Part shown: positions 1 to 8,851 of the stretch, in pieces
Layout of the letters: the number at the start of each line of letters is the position of its first letter
Position numbering within the stretch: position 1 is the first letter of the stretch
Source of the DNA: Terana coerulea
Lineage: Eukaryota; Basidiomycota; Agaricomycetes; Polyporales; Phanerochaetaceae
Length of the DNA: 14,664 nt
Reading direction: 5' to 3'
Assembly (NCBI GenBank): GCA_024811115.1
Contig: JAKOGH010000904.1
Location: 1 to 14,664 of the forward strand
The notes under the pieces: generated by a model
Told to the model about the DNA's origin: nothing
Seen by the model: only the letters and a program-made list of their open reading frames with translations
The model's database searches: none
Position numbers and translations under genes: made by a program

Positions 1-545
1 CGAAGGGATTAAAATCCTAACTAGCGTTCCCCATACTCCACAGCAGGAATGAGCGCTGAGGCGGTTCAATCGAACCTCATGGACAAAGCTGAGGCTATGC
101 GCTTTACAGCTTGCATTCCTCCTTCGTGGTGGAATTTGCGGTTATGCACGCAACTTGAACTTTACTAGCACTTTCCCGTTTCACGATTAAAATGGGTTAC
201 GCCTTATGAGGCACTTACGGGTGAAAAACCACGCGTTGATAACATCGCGTATTTGGCTGCGGTGCATGGGTTTTATCCTGCCGATGTTCGAAAGAACAAA
301 CTACAGCCCTAAGTCCGAAATGATGACATACATCCGGACACGGCTTGAGCACGGTTGGACCTTCATGAGAGGACCCAACAACGTCGTGTTTCGCTCAACT
401 CAAGTCGAGTGGTGTGAAACTTATTTCCCCAAGTGCCCTGACGGCAAAACCGCGCGGCCTGGCCGCCTGCGCAAAACACCAACGCGAGCGACAGTGAGTC
501 TTGTAGTGCAGGATCAGACGATAGTGACGACAATGCGCCACCGCT
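1..545 (+). pseudogene. Copia integrase C-terminal part (frameshifted)
   Basis: Reading across shifting frames, positions about 36-130 give PQQ, then an ERFNRT-like motif holding the catalytic glutamate of the DDE triad, then MDKAEAMRFTACIPPSWW. Positions about 200-250 give TPYEALTGEKPRVDNI, the conserved block after the Copia integrase core. Positions about 310-440 give MTYI, PNNVVFRSTQVEW and ETYFPKCPD, matching the end of the fungal Copia integrase region (…VVFDE…FP). At least three frame changes separate these blocks. The two catalytic aspartates would lie upstream of the window. The family assignment is solid; no function is expected from this copy. Confidence 0.88.
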
Positions 546-1030
546 AAACGGCGAGCTGCATCTCGTCCTAACCCTCCTTCCGTCAAAAGAGACCGAGCGG
601 GTTGAACGACGGTTCGACCCTAAGCCTGTTGGCGTAGCCCGAGTCCGCTTCGTCGCGGCCGACACCACCGCAGAAGATCGCAGGTACTGGCACCACCAGT
701 TATTCCCTGGGCCGCGTAGTACTCGCGTCGAAGGATCCCAGTCAATCCAGCTCCGTGTGACCAGATCACCGCAGCGCTTGCGGATCTTAGGTGCTGATAG
801 AGGTATCCGTAGTTGGGAAAAACAGACTGGCCAGACCAAGCCCACCGGGTTAGCTACCAAGGGCGCGGTCAGTCTAGCAAGCAGCCCGACAGTGTCCGCC
901 ACACGTCCTGCTAGCCCTTCATCCGAACAGCTCGAACCTGTTCGGGATATCACTGAGCCACTGGAGACACTGGAAGCGAAAGCCCAGTGTCGGATGGCCT
1001 GGCACGATTGTGCCGGGAAGGAGTAAATTT
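546..1030 (+). other. Copia hinge between integrase and reverse transcriptase
   Basis: This stretch lies between recognisable integrase and reverse transcriptase. It encodes Ser/Pro/Thr/Glu-rich sequence in several frames (for example SPTVSATRPASPSSEQ near 886-935), as expected for the poorly conserved hinge of Copia pol. No separate gene is supported here. A minus-strand open frame across 363-1052 is an antisense shadow with no recognisable domain. Confidence 0.6.
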
Positions 1031-2058
1031 CTACAATTATTTGCTTGCCCAAGCAGTCGATCCTGACGCAACAAAGTCTTCAGTCCGAGACTGGACTTTA
1101 CGTGACATAAACCGCCTGCCTGCAGAACAACAGGTAGAATGGCGTGCTGCATGCAAAGATGAACTCGATGCATTAAGCAAGAGGCGTGTTCGAACTCGCC
1201 CCGCGGCCGAAAGGCAAACGCGTCATTAAGAACCGATGGGTTTTTGATGAAATCAGATGGTCGAAAGCGCGACTTGTAGCTCGCGGCTTCTCTCAAATTG
1301 AGGGAATCGACTATGACAAAATCTTCTCTCCAGTTGTACGGTTTGAAACCGTTAGATTCGATACTTGCCCTTGCGGCACTCGAAGGCTTCTTCCTTACTG
1401 GCCTCGATGTGCGCAACGCATATTTATACGGGCTGTTAGATGAGGAGATCTACGGAACAACCTGATGGCTTTCCTGCTCAAGGGAAAAAGCACATGGTGC
1501 TTCGTCTCCGTCGCGCCTACGGGCTTAAGCAGGCAGGACTGTCCTGGTGGAAAGCCCTTAGCAAGTCTATGGCTGAGCTCGGCCAAAAGACTGAAGTCCG
1601 ATGCTGGCGTATACGTCAAAGGCGCAGGCAACGACATAGTCATCGCCGTAGTCTATGTTGACGACGCTATATTCGCCGGACGCAGCAAGGCAAAAGTACT
1701 CCATGAAAAGGAGTCCTTCATGCAACGATGGGAGTGTCGCGATATGGGCTGACGTAAAGGAGTTTCTGCGCATGCGCATACAACGAGTTGGCGACAAGAT
1801 CGTGATTGATCAATGCGCCTACCTTGACAAGGTACTCGAACGCTGCGGCCAGACCAATGCCAAAATGGCAAAAACTCCGCTTCCTGAGGGTTATATCCCT
1901 CAACCAAATGAAGGAGAGCTAAACAAAGCTCGCCAGAGCCGTTTCCAAATTGTGATAGGCTCACTCCTTTATATCATGCTCGGTACACGACCGGACATTG
2001 CGTATGCTGTCACAAAGCTCGCACAGTTCAGTGCGAACCCGTCCAAGACCACCTGAAC
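1031..2058 (+). pseudogene. Copia reverse transcriptase (RVT_2), frameshifted
   Basis: The RNA-dependent DNA polymerase domain is recognisable in successive frames. NFYNYLLAQAV and the W..A...E...L block lie at about 1030-1180. VIKNRWVFDE and ARLVARGFSQIEGIDYD lie at about 1225-1316, and FSPVVRFETVR at about 1324-1356. TGLDVRNAYLYG lies at about 1396-1434 and includes the first catalytic Asp (codon 1406-1408). EQPDGF and AYGLKQAGLSWW lie at about 1455-1552. The YVDD catalytic box is at 1654-1665, and RPDIAYAVTKLAQF at about 1990-2030. Frame changes fall near 1180, 1355, 1450, 1590, 1745 and 2052. All catalytic motifs are present, so decay is by indel rather than active-site loss. Confidence 0.92.
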
Positions 2059-2601
2059 AGAGCACTGTACATCTGCCGCTACCTGTCAGGCACTCGTAAC
2101 TACACACTCGAGTATGACGGCTCTTCCGGGTTAGGCTTGGTGGCGTACACCGATGCAGATTGGGCGGCTGCTTCCAACCGCTCTCAGACTGGCTTCCTGC
2201 TAATGCTTGCAGGAGGAGCTTTTAACTGGAGCTCTTTCGCACAGAAGTCTGTAGCAACGTCGACTAAAGATGCCGAATACATGGCACTCAGCGACTGCTC
2301 CCGAGAAGTCATGTGGATTCGAAATATCCTCTCTGAACTCGGTTACAACTTCGAGAAAGTACCCATCTGCAGCGACAACCAGGGCGCTCTATTCGTCTCG
2401 GAAAATCCCGTTACTGAAAAGCGCACTAAGCACATTGACATTCGCTACCACTACATTCGCGATGTCGTCGAAGCTGGCCACGTCGAAGTACTCTTCGTAC
2501 CTGGCGTTGACAATCCCGCAGACATCTTTACTAAGAATCTGGGCAGGGTCAAGATTGAGAAGTTCCGGCCAATGCTCGGACTTCGCATCACTGCTAACTA
2601 G
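2059..2601 (+). pseudogene. Copia RNase H domain, 3' end of pol
   Basis: This is the largest intact piece of the element, open from about 2059 to the stop at 2599-2601. It starts with the LNRALYICRYLSGT connector and YTDADWA (first catalytic Asp, codon 2152-2154). Then come TKDAEYMAL with the catalytic Glu, CSDNQGAL with the second Asp, RTKHIDIRYHYIRD, and the terminal NPADIFTKNL motif that is nearly invariant at the end of Copia pol. It would degrade the RNA strand during reverse transcription. It is joined to the RT part by a frameshift at about 2052-2058. Confidence 0.95.
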
Positions 2602-2639
2602 CGCTGACTAAACCAGCGCAGGCAGTACGCCGTGCTAGG

Positions 2640-2649
2640 TTAGGAGGAG
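2640..2649 (+). other. Polypurine tract (second-strand primer)
   Basis: A purine-rich run (TTAGGAGGAG) ends exactly where the LTR begins with TGTTGAG. This is the usual position and composition of the Copia polypurine tract that primes plus-strand DNA. It lies 38 nt after the pol stop codon, leaving almost no 3' untranslated spacer. Confidence 0.7.
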
Positions 2650-2839
2650 TGTTGAGTCGGATAGACGCCGTAGCGCTCTGCTCACATCTTCTCTATTGTT
2701 CTACCAGGTTCCACCATGACGATGCCTATTGTCTATTGTCCTGGTACCTATTTGTGTCTGTTTGTAGTACAGCCACCCAGTATTGTATATAAGGCAGCTC
2801 TCTGCGCCATACATAATAAGACTCTTACAACTCTCAACC
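2650..2839 (+). repeat. 3' long terminal repeat of the Copia element (about 190 bp)
   Basis: The left edge is TGTTGAG directly after the polypurine tract. The right edge is placed at CTCAACC (2833-2839), which pairs with the left edge as the terminal inverted repeat except for the last base (A expected, C found). Inside are a TATA-like box (TATATAA, 2786-2792) and an AATAAG polyadenylation-like hexamer (about 2815-2820), the normal U3-R arrangement. The partner LTR is not in the window, so the right boundary is inferred from the inverted repeat and could be off by some tens of bases. Confidence 0.72.
2786..2792 (+). promoter_or_regulatory. TATA-like box inside the LTR
   Basis: TATATAA sits in the middle of the LTR, about 25-30 nt upstream of the presumed start of the R region. 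It would drive element transcription from the 5' LTR. In this 3' copy it could read outward into the F-box-like gene downstream on the same strand; that possibility is inference only. Confidence 0.5.
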
Positions 2840-2881
2840 CACTTACGTGTATTCAAACCAGCCTACAGGTGAGTAACCATC

Positions 2882-3275
2882 CTAGCTTCCTCTAGGCCTC
2901 GGTAGGAGTGTACGCCGCTGTATGCGCTGCACTTCTACACTCTGTAGGCATAATCGATGAACGTTATGCCTTCCGGCCGACGCAGGTTTCCACGCTCGCT
3001 TCGTGAATTGATCCTGAAGGACCTCTGCCAGTTTGGCAGGTTCAGAGACAGGGTTCCCGTCCCTGTCTTTGATGCTCTGATTGGTGCTCTGCTTCCGTGG
3101 CTTAGTCCACGCAGCAGCGTCCCACACTTTGCTCTGATGCATGGCGCCCATTTTGGTTTCAAAATGACCGCGTTTGGCGTTTCTGAGAGTCGCGTGCTGC
3201 TGATTCTCAGACTCGTGGACTTCTTCGCGCGACAGCTGCTCGACCAGGCCAGTGATCGCCCTCGTCGACTCATAT
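2882..3275 (-). mobile_element. Fragment of a non-LTR (LINE-type) retrotransposon ORF
   Basis: The minus strand encodes, from about 3250 down, EEVHESENQQHATLRNAKR, then VWDAAAWTKPRKQ, then DRDGNPVSEPAKLAEVLQDQF. This pattern (K/R-rich helix, W-x(5)-W-T-K-P-R-K, then D-x-x-G-N-P and a loop ending in L-x-x-x-F) is the linker between the endonuclease and reverse transcriptase domains of fungal LINE-type ORF2 proteins, as I recall the family. Neither the endonuclease nor the catalytic RT core is present, so it is a short orphan fragment of about 390 bp. It lies antisense to the start of a + strand F-box-like reading frame. Confidence 0.62.
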
Positions 3276-4372
3276 TCGAGGCTACCTACACTGTCACTCC
3301 ATCCAACACCCCTGCAGACACAGAAGCCAAGATTGCGCCGAAATCCCTATGCACCGACCTTCCTCGCTCTCTTCCTCGAAGTCTCTTTCCCTTTAGCCAC
3401 ATAACATTCTCCGACCTTCAATTCCACCGCCCTTCCGATCTGCTTCGCCTCGTATGTGACGTTCCCACTCTTGAGAACGTGCGATGTGAGAAGGTAGCCT
3501 TTCAAGAGGGCGACGTAATACCACTACTTGGTATCACGAATCGCGGAGTGCGTCACGCCCTCAGACAGGTCACCGTATTCAACTGTGGCGGCGCGAAGAT
3601 GGAATCTCAGCTTGCGTTTGCGACTCTGTACTCGGCAAGTCTGCACAAGCTTCATCCGAGTCTCGGTGGATCTGTGGGCCTCCTTGTTCAACAGATGCTC
3701 CAATCCCTAAGGTCAGAAGATAGCAGCATGTCATTGATTGTGGAACAAAAACCATAGTATGTTCCATTCTTATTGTACGAGCTGCTAAGCACGCTGATGT
3801 ATGTATAATTCAGATGATCTTCCGGACTTACAGGCCTGTTTCTATCGCTCGACAGGCCCCAGCCAACTTTTCACTCACCAAGCCATCTTCTACCTCCGTA
3901 ACCTCGTACATCCCCGGAGTACCCATACTCAGATCACGCTAGAGCTAACATTGCCAACCGAGCTCGAGTATTACGCAAGCTGGGACTGGGCCGCAGTTGA
4001 CCGAGATGTGTGTGCTAGCGACGACGTCCGTCATTTAACCATTGAAATGGATCGCCGGCACTCTACGTTTTCCGATGGCTCCTCCAGCAGGCCTCCCAGC
4101 GTGCGTTTATGCAGGACTCCTACGACCGAGGGAAGTGGGAGGTCGCATTCTTCGGGTGGCTGACGAATCCAAGCAAACCAGATGCCGAGGAGACTGAAGT
4201 CCGGGATGTGATGTCCGCGCCCAGACAGTACGAGGTGGACGGACGTGCCATCTGCCTAGGTCCTTCGCAGATCTTTGACATGTGGCGCTGCAAAACCTCC
4301 ACCGACAGGATAGCATTTCTTCGAGAAGTCCTGGCTGGTCTCGGCACCAAGAAAAATTATATTACGCCATAA
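2957..4372 (+). pseudogene. F-box/LRR-like protein, disrupted, with LINE-derived 5' end
   Basis: An open frame runs from ATG 2957 to the stop at 3755-3757. Its first about 105 codons are antisense LINE sequence. From about 3275 it resembles the leucine-rich part of basidiomycete F-box family proteins: HITFSDLQFHRPSDLLRLV, then VPTLENVRCEKVAF. A plausible GT-AG intron (GTATGT…TTCAG, 3757-3813, 57 nt) follows. The next exon reads ITLELTLP and WDWAAVDRDV, typical of this family, but joining needs a one-base shift, perhaps in the A5 run near 3746-3751. A second shift in the TTTT run near 4068 leads into the final frame (4080-4372, ending NYITP). No F-box motif remains at the 5' end. The closing about 85 residues are not recognised on their own. 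Confidence 0.6.
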
Positions 4373-4600
4373 GCACTGAGGCCACAATCATGGCAGTTAT
4401 CCGGTCTTGTCTGCGCAAGCCATTTCTTGTTCAATATAAAAGTCGTAGAATTGCAGCGTCCCTGGCTCACTAGAAACTTGGACTGACAGGATGTAATTGA
4501 TGTAACATGTGCCGTACTGTACAATATAAGTTGGGCTCGGCAAAGTTTTCGTCGTAGTTCACTTTCATCCATACGCCGCTATCACATAGGAAAACATCCG

Positions 4601-5925
4601 TTAGGAACGTCTACTCGGAAAATCGAAGATGTGCCCTTTCATGAAGCTGTGGGAACGCGGACGCCAGAACTGTGCTGGATTGCTCTGCCGGCACAGGCTG
4701 CTGACCGAGGGGCAATCATACAGCAGACCTGTGACCCATTCTACCCGATCGTCTTGAATGAGACGGAGTAACGTGGACTCTACGTCGCGAACCGCAAGCT
4801 CGGTGTTTTTGAGGGACTGCGCGAACGATAGGATCAGAGCCTGGGGTGTGACATACGGTTTGTCGGGAACGAGACGTAGTTGGACGAAGGTCAAATGAAC
4901 GGCTGCATTGAGAGTACCCAGAGTTAACAGGAGGTTTTGCCATGAACGACGATCGGTCGCAGGGTCTGAGAGAGGGACTCGTAGCAAGGCAGTAATTGAT
5001 CGTAAATGAGGCAGAGATGAGAGGGATATAGTTCCTGATACAACATTGTTATTAATCAGTGCATTGTTCGCGTTGTGTTTCGAAGAACGCGCACCGTAAA
5101 TATCCCTTGGCCCAACAACAAATCGCACGTGCTCAATGTGCGATGATAGCGATCCTGCTAGCCCGAAAGCGGCGTCGACATCCCGCTCATCGATATTGGT
5201 AAGGTCAAGGGACGGTAAGGGAATCTACCAGCTGGCTATTCACGAGCATGTCGTACACGGGCACGTCCACGAGATTGACATGGTGCAGAGCCAACATAGT
5301 AATTTCCGGTAAGACCCAGTCACGCCAATCCATCGAGTCCGTTGGCGCATCCCACCATTCAAGGTTGGCTAGGCACAGTTCTTTCAGTGAGCTGAACTGG
5401 CAAAGCAAGTCGCACAGCGCCTTCGGGGCATGTGGAGGAATGAAGTTGGAGGGTGTGCTTCCCCGAACAGTGAGATGCTGGAGAAGAAGGGGGCGTTTGA
5501 GGTAGTCCGTCGGGGATGGTAGACAGTGGGATACATGTCCTTCGAGTTCCAGCACACGAAGCACGGGGAATGCGGAGGTGACGTGATCGAGTGTATTGAC
5601 GTTGATGCGGTCCATTCCAGATCTTCCGAACTTGAGCTTCAGCTTGTGTACCGCGCGCTCGAACGACGGGGAAGACAGGGGCACGAAGGAAGTCGCGGAA
5701 GGAGAGGTTGATTGTCGAGGTTTCTCGAGGCGACACCACGACAAGCGAGAGCGTATGGAATAGATGGCGCAACGACGCGTCTCTCCACGACTTTGAAACC
5801 AGTGAACATGAGAAGAGCGTCGGTTTTCGTGAATCTTCGTAAGTTCTGGCCAGATCACAGACCATGTCTAGCACATCGATTGGGACTTCGACGCCAGGGC
5901 GCATTTGCGGTTTGGAGCTGTCCAT
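4601..5925 (-). pseudogene. F-box protein (about 440 codons) with two frameshifts
   Basis: The start chosen is ATG at 5925-5923. The open frame extends to 6066 but without another ATG. Residues about 11-60 form an F-box: PIDVLDMVCDLA, then LFSCSLVSKSWRDASLRHLF. An F-box binds Skp1, linking targets to an SCF ubiquitin ligase. A shift near 5660-5690 leads to ERAVHKLKLKFGRSG and an LRR-like region (FPVLRVLELEGHVSH; SSLKELCLANLEWWD). A second shift near 5216-5224 leads to PSLDLTNIDERDVDAAF and the end at 4601. No nonsense codon lies in the conserved path, so the two indels are the only lesions. It is either a young pseudogene or a gene with assembly errors. It converges on the other F-box-like gene, with 228 bp between the ends. 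Confidence 0.78.
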
Positions 5926-7050
5926 CTCGGTTGTCTTCACGAAGTGGTGAATATGGATCACATCATTGACTTGAGCAGGACTCGGCGACAGACTCACGAG
6001 TAATCCAATAGCCCTACAAGTGTGCAGTCGGTTCAGGCCACTCTGGTGTTCGTCGAGCGGAAACAAGCTGGTTCATGCCACATTCGCGCTCTCCCGTTGC
6101 TCTTCCATTCATGCTCCAGTATGGAAAACCGTGAGACAGCCTAGGCCGCATTCATACCAAACCTAAAAGTAGTTGAGTAGACTGGACAGGGAGAGGTCAC
6201 GGAGGATAAGTGGATTGTACATTGCCTAGGCGGGGTGCGCAAGACCCAGCACGAGATCAGGCAGAACCTGTTCGACAAGCTGGGTGCGGCGGGGGACATT
6301 AAGGTCGGCTTGCTTGCCTTCATGTCAATGAAATTCACGAGAAACCGGTGATGTGGTTTAGCAGCAATACTGACACGAACAGTTAATAAATTCACCTTTG
6401 ACCATCTCTCGAATGCAAATGGCGTACCATCAGCGAAAGTGAAGCAAAGGTGGGATGCTAGGTTGGATGCAGGCCGAGCGAAGGCCGAGAGGGATAGACC
6501 AACCTTAACCCCACGTAAGTGCTAACAGCGCAAGCGCCGAGTGACTGCTTGGAGATCACTCGCCTATGCATGCGAACCACCTCTGGATCCTGAAGCTTGC
6601 CATCGACCACAAATCGACCACTCACTAGTTTCAACGCTTTGTCAGGCATACTGCTTTACAAACGACTTCGCATGCCTTAGTAATTCCCTACGCATGGCGG
6701 CGCAGGATAGTAAGACAAGCTATGCGACATCGACCGAAATTCTAGTCTCCTCGGAACAGACAGCAAAAGGACGGTTTAACCTGCGTGGACTACGGATATC
6801 GATGCACTGTTGCGAACCTCCAGGTTCAGCGTTCCAACTCCCGAAAGGAGCTCGCTTGGCACGCAGTTCAAGGCGAGCTGTGTTACTCAACAAGTCTGTC
6901 CAGATGGGCAGCGGCGATGCGTACTACAATACCGCAGTGGACCCTGTGAAGAAACCAACGAGGCGATAAATATGGAGCCGACAGGAATTTGGACGCCAGG
7001 CTTACTCATTAAAGTACGTGGACACCGGATTAGCAGCAGACTTGGACGCA
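5926..7050. other. Region of about 1.1 kb without a recognised gene
   Basis: This stretch would hold the upstream region of the minus-strand F-box gene and that of the dehydrogenase gene. Short open frames occur on both strands (for example + 6541-6969), but none shows a recognisable motif or family-like sequence. The one stretch that looks coding (6181-6525) is listed separately. No transposon ends or tandem repeats were seen. Confidence 0.5.
6181..6525 (+). other. Unrecognised coding-looking frame with one in-frame TGA
   Basis: A single + frame runs from after a TAG at 6178-6180 to the TAA at 6523-6525, broken only by TGA at 6349-6351. It reads as ordinary soluble protein: WIVHCLGGVRKTQHEIRQNL, LFDKLGAAGDIKVGLLAF, then after the TGA LTRTVNKFTFDHLSNANG and RWDARLDAGRAKAERDRP. 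There is no ATG near the start. I do not recognise the family. It could be a decayed gene fragment or chance; the composition of the two halves on the same frame is the only support. Confidence 0.3.
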
Positions 7051-7057
7051 TATAAAG
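7051..7057 (+). promoter_or_regulatory. TATA box of the dehydrogenase gene
   Basis: TATAAAG lies 79 nt upstream of the ATG at 7130, followed by a stretch rich in ACACC/CCAA typical of a fungal transcription start region. Transcription would begin around 7080, giving a 5' leader of about 50 nt. Confidence 0.6.
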
Positions 7058-7129
7058 GCAGGGCTGAAGTCTTCCCAAGGCTGCATCCTTACACCACCAA
7101 TCTACACACCCAGACACAATCGAGGGTCC

Positions 7130-8394
7130 ATGTCTGGACAGCAGAAGGCTCTATACCTCCTTGAGAAACAGGGTAAGTTTACCGTTCAGGCGGCCGACAT
7201 CCCTGAGCCCGCTGCCGGCGAAGTGCTCGTCGAGATTCATGCGACTGCCCTCAACCCTCTCGACTGGAAGATCCAGGTGGTTGGCTTCTTTATCTCCGAA
7301 TACCCTGCAATCCTCGGAACGGACGCCGCTGGCATTGTCAAGAAGGTTGGCGAGTGTCTCGAACGTGAAAGTTGGAGACAGGGTGCGCGGCCCATTGTTA
7401 TCGCACCACTACCGTGCTTCTCACTGACCGCTATGCAGTCTGTACGAAGGATACTTCACTAACCGCCCTGCTACTTTCCAGCAGTATGGCATAGTCCCCG
7501 CCGAGATTGTTGCCAAGGTACGTCAACTCCTAAAGTCCAAGCACGCGGCTGTGACTCTAAGCAATCCCTTGAAGCTTCCTGATAGCCTCAGCTTCGAGCA
7601 AGGCTCCACCATCCCATTCACTCTGGCTACCGCTGCCATAGCGCTTTATGGCAAGCCGACGGAGCCCCGGGGCGGCGCTGATCTCACTCCACCGTGGGTT
7701 GAGGGCGGCCGCGGCAAGTACGCCGGCCAGCCCTTCCTGGTCATCGGCGGCTCCTCGTCCGCTGGTCAGCACAGTACGCGCTGTTTCTCTCCATCGATGT
7801 TTCGCATGCGACTGACGGCACCCCAGCCATCCAGTTCGCGAAGCTCTCCGGCTCCTCGCCCATTATCGCAACCGCGTCGCTGCACAACGAGGCGTACCTC
7901 AAATCGCTCGGCGCGACGCACGTCATCGACCGCAGGGCGACGCTTGGGCTCGCCGTTGAAGTTATCACGAGTGAGCCCGTGAAGTACGTGTTCGACGCGA
8001 TCTCGGAGGCGGATACGCAGGCGCCCGCGTACGAGGTGCTCGCGCCGGGCGGGACGTTCTTCATCCTGCTCCCGCTCGAGGTGCCGAAGGAGAAGTTGGG
8101 CGACGACAAGCGAGTCGTGTTCCCGTTCGGCTCGGTGCACGTGAAGGAGCAGCGGGAAGTCGGCGCTGCACTGTATGCGGTGCTCACGGAGCTGCTCGAG
8201 GCCGGCGAGATCAAGGTGCGCTGTGACTGTACCATGGTTGGGGCCATAGTGTACTAAGGAGGGAATGATGCCAGCCGAACAACGTTGAAGTTCTGCCCAA
8301 CGGCTTGGAGGGTATTATTGGCGGTCTGGAGAAGCTGAAGAGCGGTGTAGTCAGCGCATCGAAGCTGGTCGGAAAGCCTCAAGAGCAGGCTTGA
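7130..8394 (+). CDS. Medium-chain dehydrogenase/reductase, zinc-independent (enoyl reductase/ToxD-like)
   Basis: NAD(P)H-dependent oxidoreductase of the MDR superfamily, GroES-like N-domain plus Rossmann domain; substrate unknown. Exons giving one open frame of 336 aa are 7130-7353, 7439-7517, 7575-7773, 7827-8215 and 8275-8394. Motifs are ALNPLDWKIQ (about 41-50), LGTDAAGIV (62-70), the nucleotide-binding loop IGGSSSAGQ (158-166), and then SLHNEAYLKSLGATHVIDR. There is no structural-zinc cysteine cluster, as in quinone-oxidoreductase-like MDRs. Introns 2-4 (57, 53, 59 nt) are clear GT-AG introns. Intron 1 is uncertain: the 85-nt version (7354-7438) keeps the frame but removes the family motif NVKVGDRV. 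Keeping that motif needs a small indel at about 7354 plus a 54-nt GC-AG intron (7385-7438). Exon 4 is notably GC-rich. The protein ends SKLVGKPQEQA. Confidence 0.85.
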
Positions 8395-8800
8395 GTGCTT
8401 TTGGAATGGACAATCATTAAGTGTAAGTTATGCAGAATTTAAGCCAAATCATTGATGCACTCCCGGCCCGTTCTGTTTTCATGAGCAGCCTATGACACAA
8501 CTTAGGGCTTGAGCGTGACTACGTACTCCTGCAGATTTCACACTGCGTTGTGAAATAGCGCCGTGTTAGCTTGCATACCGCAGAGCTATCATATGTTGCA
8601 AAGCCCGGTATGCCGTTGTCTCACATGAACGCTGTACAGCAGCAACGTGAAGTGTCAAAAACAAACAAGGCTGAGAATAGGCGCCTCCTGCTCGAGTCCA
8701 TCCCGGCCCGGCCCCCGGGACCCGGACCTTGCGCCTGAAACGATCTGCCACCAAATTTGGTTCACTTGAATCGTTGCGGCCCCGACTTACGAGGTGCGAG
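8395..8800 (+). other. Intergenic spacer between dehydrogenase and aminotransferase
   Basis: About 400 bp with no supported gene. It should contain the 3' untranslated region of the dehydrogenase and the upstream region of the aminotransferase. A GC-rich CCCGG-type run occurs at about 8700-8725. Nothing else stands out. Confidence 0.6.
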
Positions 8801-8807
8801 ATATAAG
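8801..8807 (+). promoter_or_regulatory. TATA-like box of the aminotransferase gene
   Basis: ATATAAG lies 51 nt upstream of the first ATG at 8852. A GTAAGT donor-like hexamer at 8825-8830 falls in the presumed leader, but I see no convincing acceptor before the ATG. Confidence 0.5.
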
Positions 8808-8851
8808 ACGGCCATTCTCCTTTGGTAAGTAGCTTTTAAACTCCTTGCATT

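Larger units (their letters stand above)
1..2839 (+). mobile_element. Ty1/copia LTR retrotransposon, 3' portion, decayed
   Basis: Domains appear in Copia order on the + strand: end of integrase, hinge, reverse transcriptase, RNase H, polypurine tract, then one LTR. IN before RT identifies Ty1/copia rather than Ty3/gypsy. Gag, protease, the start of integrase and the 5' LTR are not in the window, so the element continues leftward or was truncated there. The pol frame is split into at least seven pieces by small indels, so this copy cannot make a full polyprotein as written. The residues in the pieces are well conserved, suggesting either a fairly young copy or an assembly with indel errors. 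No target-site duplication can be tested because the 5' end is missing. Confidence 0.93.

Noticed and set aside
363..1052. Long minus-strand open frame of 229 codons
   Set aside because: It lies antisense to the Copia integrase and hinge, shows no recognisable domain, and is rich in R/S/W residues typical of shadow frames.
2885..2910. Imperfect palindromic stretch around CCTCTAGGCC
   Set aside because: Short and imperfect, inside the LINE fragment; no evidence of a hairpin terminator or insertion end.
6515..6528. GTAAGT followed by GCTAACAG, resembling donor, branch point and acceptor
   Set aside because: The signals are only a few bases apart, far too short for a spliceosomal intron.
6541..6969. 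+ strand open frame of 142 codons upstream of the dehydrogenase
   Set aside because: Unusual composition, no motif, no splice-compatible neighbours, and it does not begin with ATG at the listed start context of a recognised gene. Treated as chance.
7741..8247. Overlapping minus-strand open frames of 168 and 124 codons
   Set aside because: They are antisense to GC-rich exon 4 of the dehydrogenase, where high GC suppresses stop codons on the other strand.
8700..8725. GC-rich CCCGG run between the two enzyme genes
   Set aside because: Considered as a regulatory or hairpin element, but it is short, unrepeated and without a recognisable binding motif.
8825..8830. Possible intron in the 5' leader of the aminotransferase gene
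   Set aside because: A good GTAAGT donor but no convincing branch point and acceptor before the ATG at 8852; the interval is too short.
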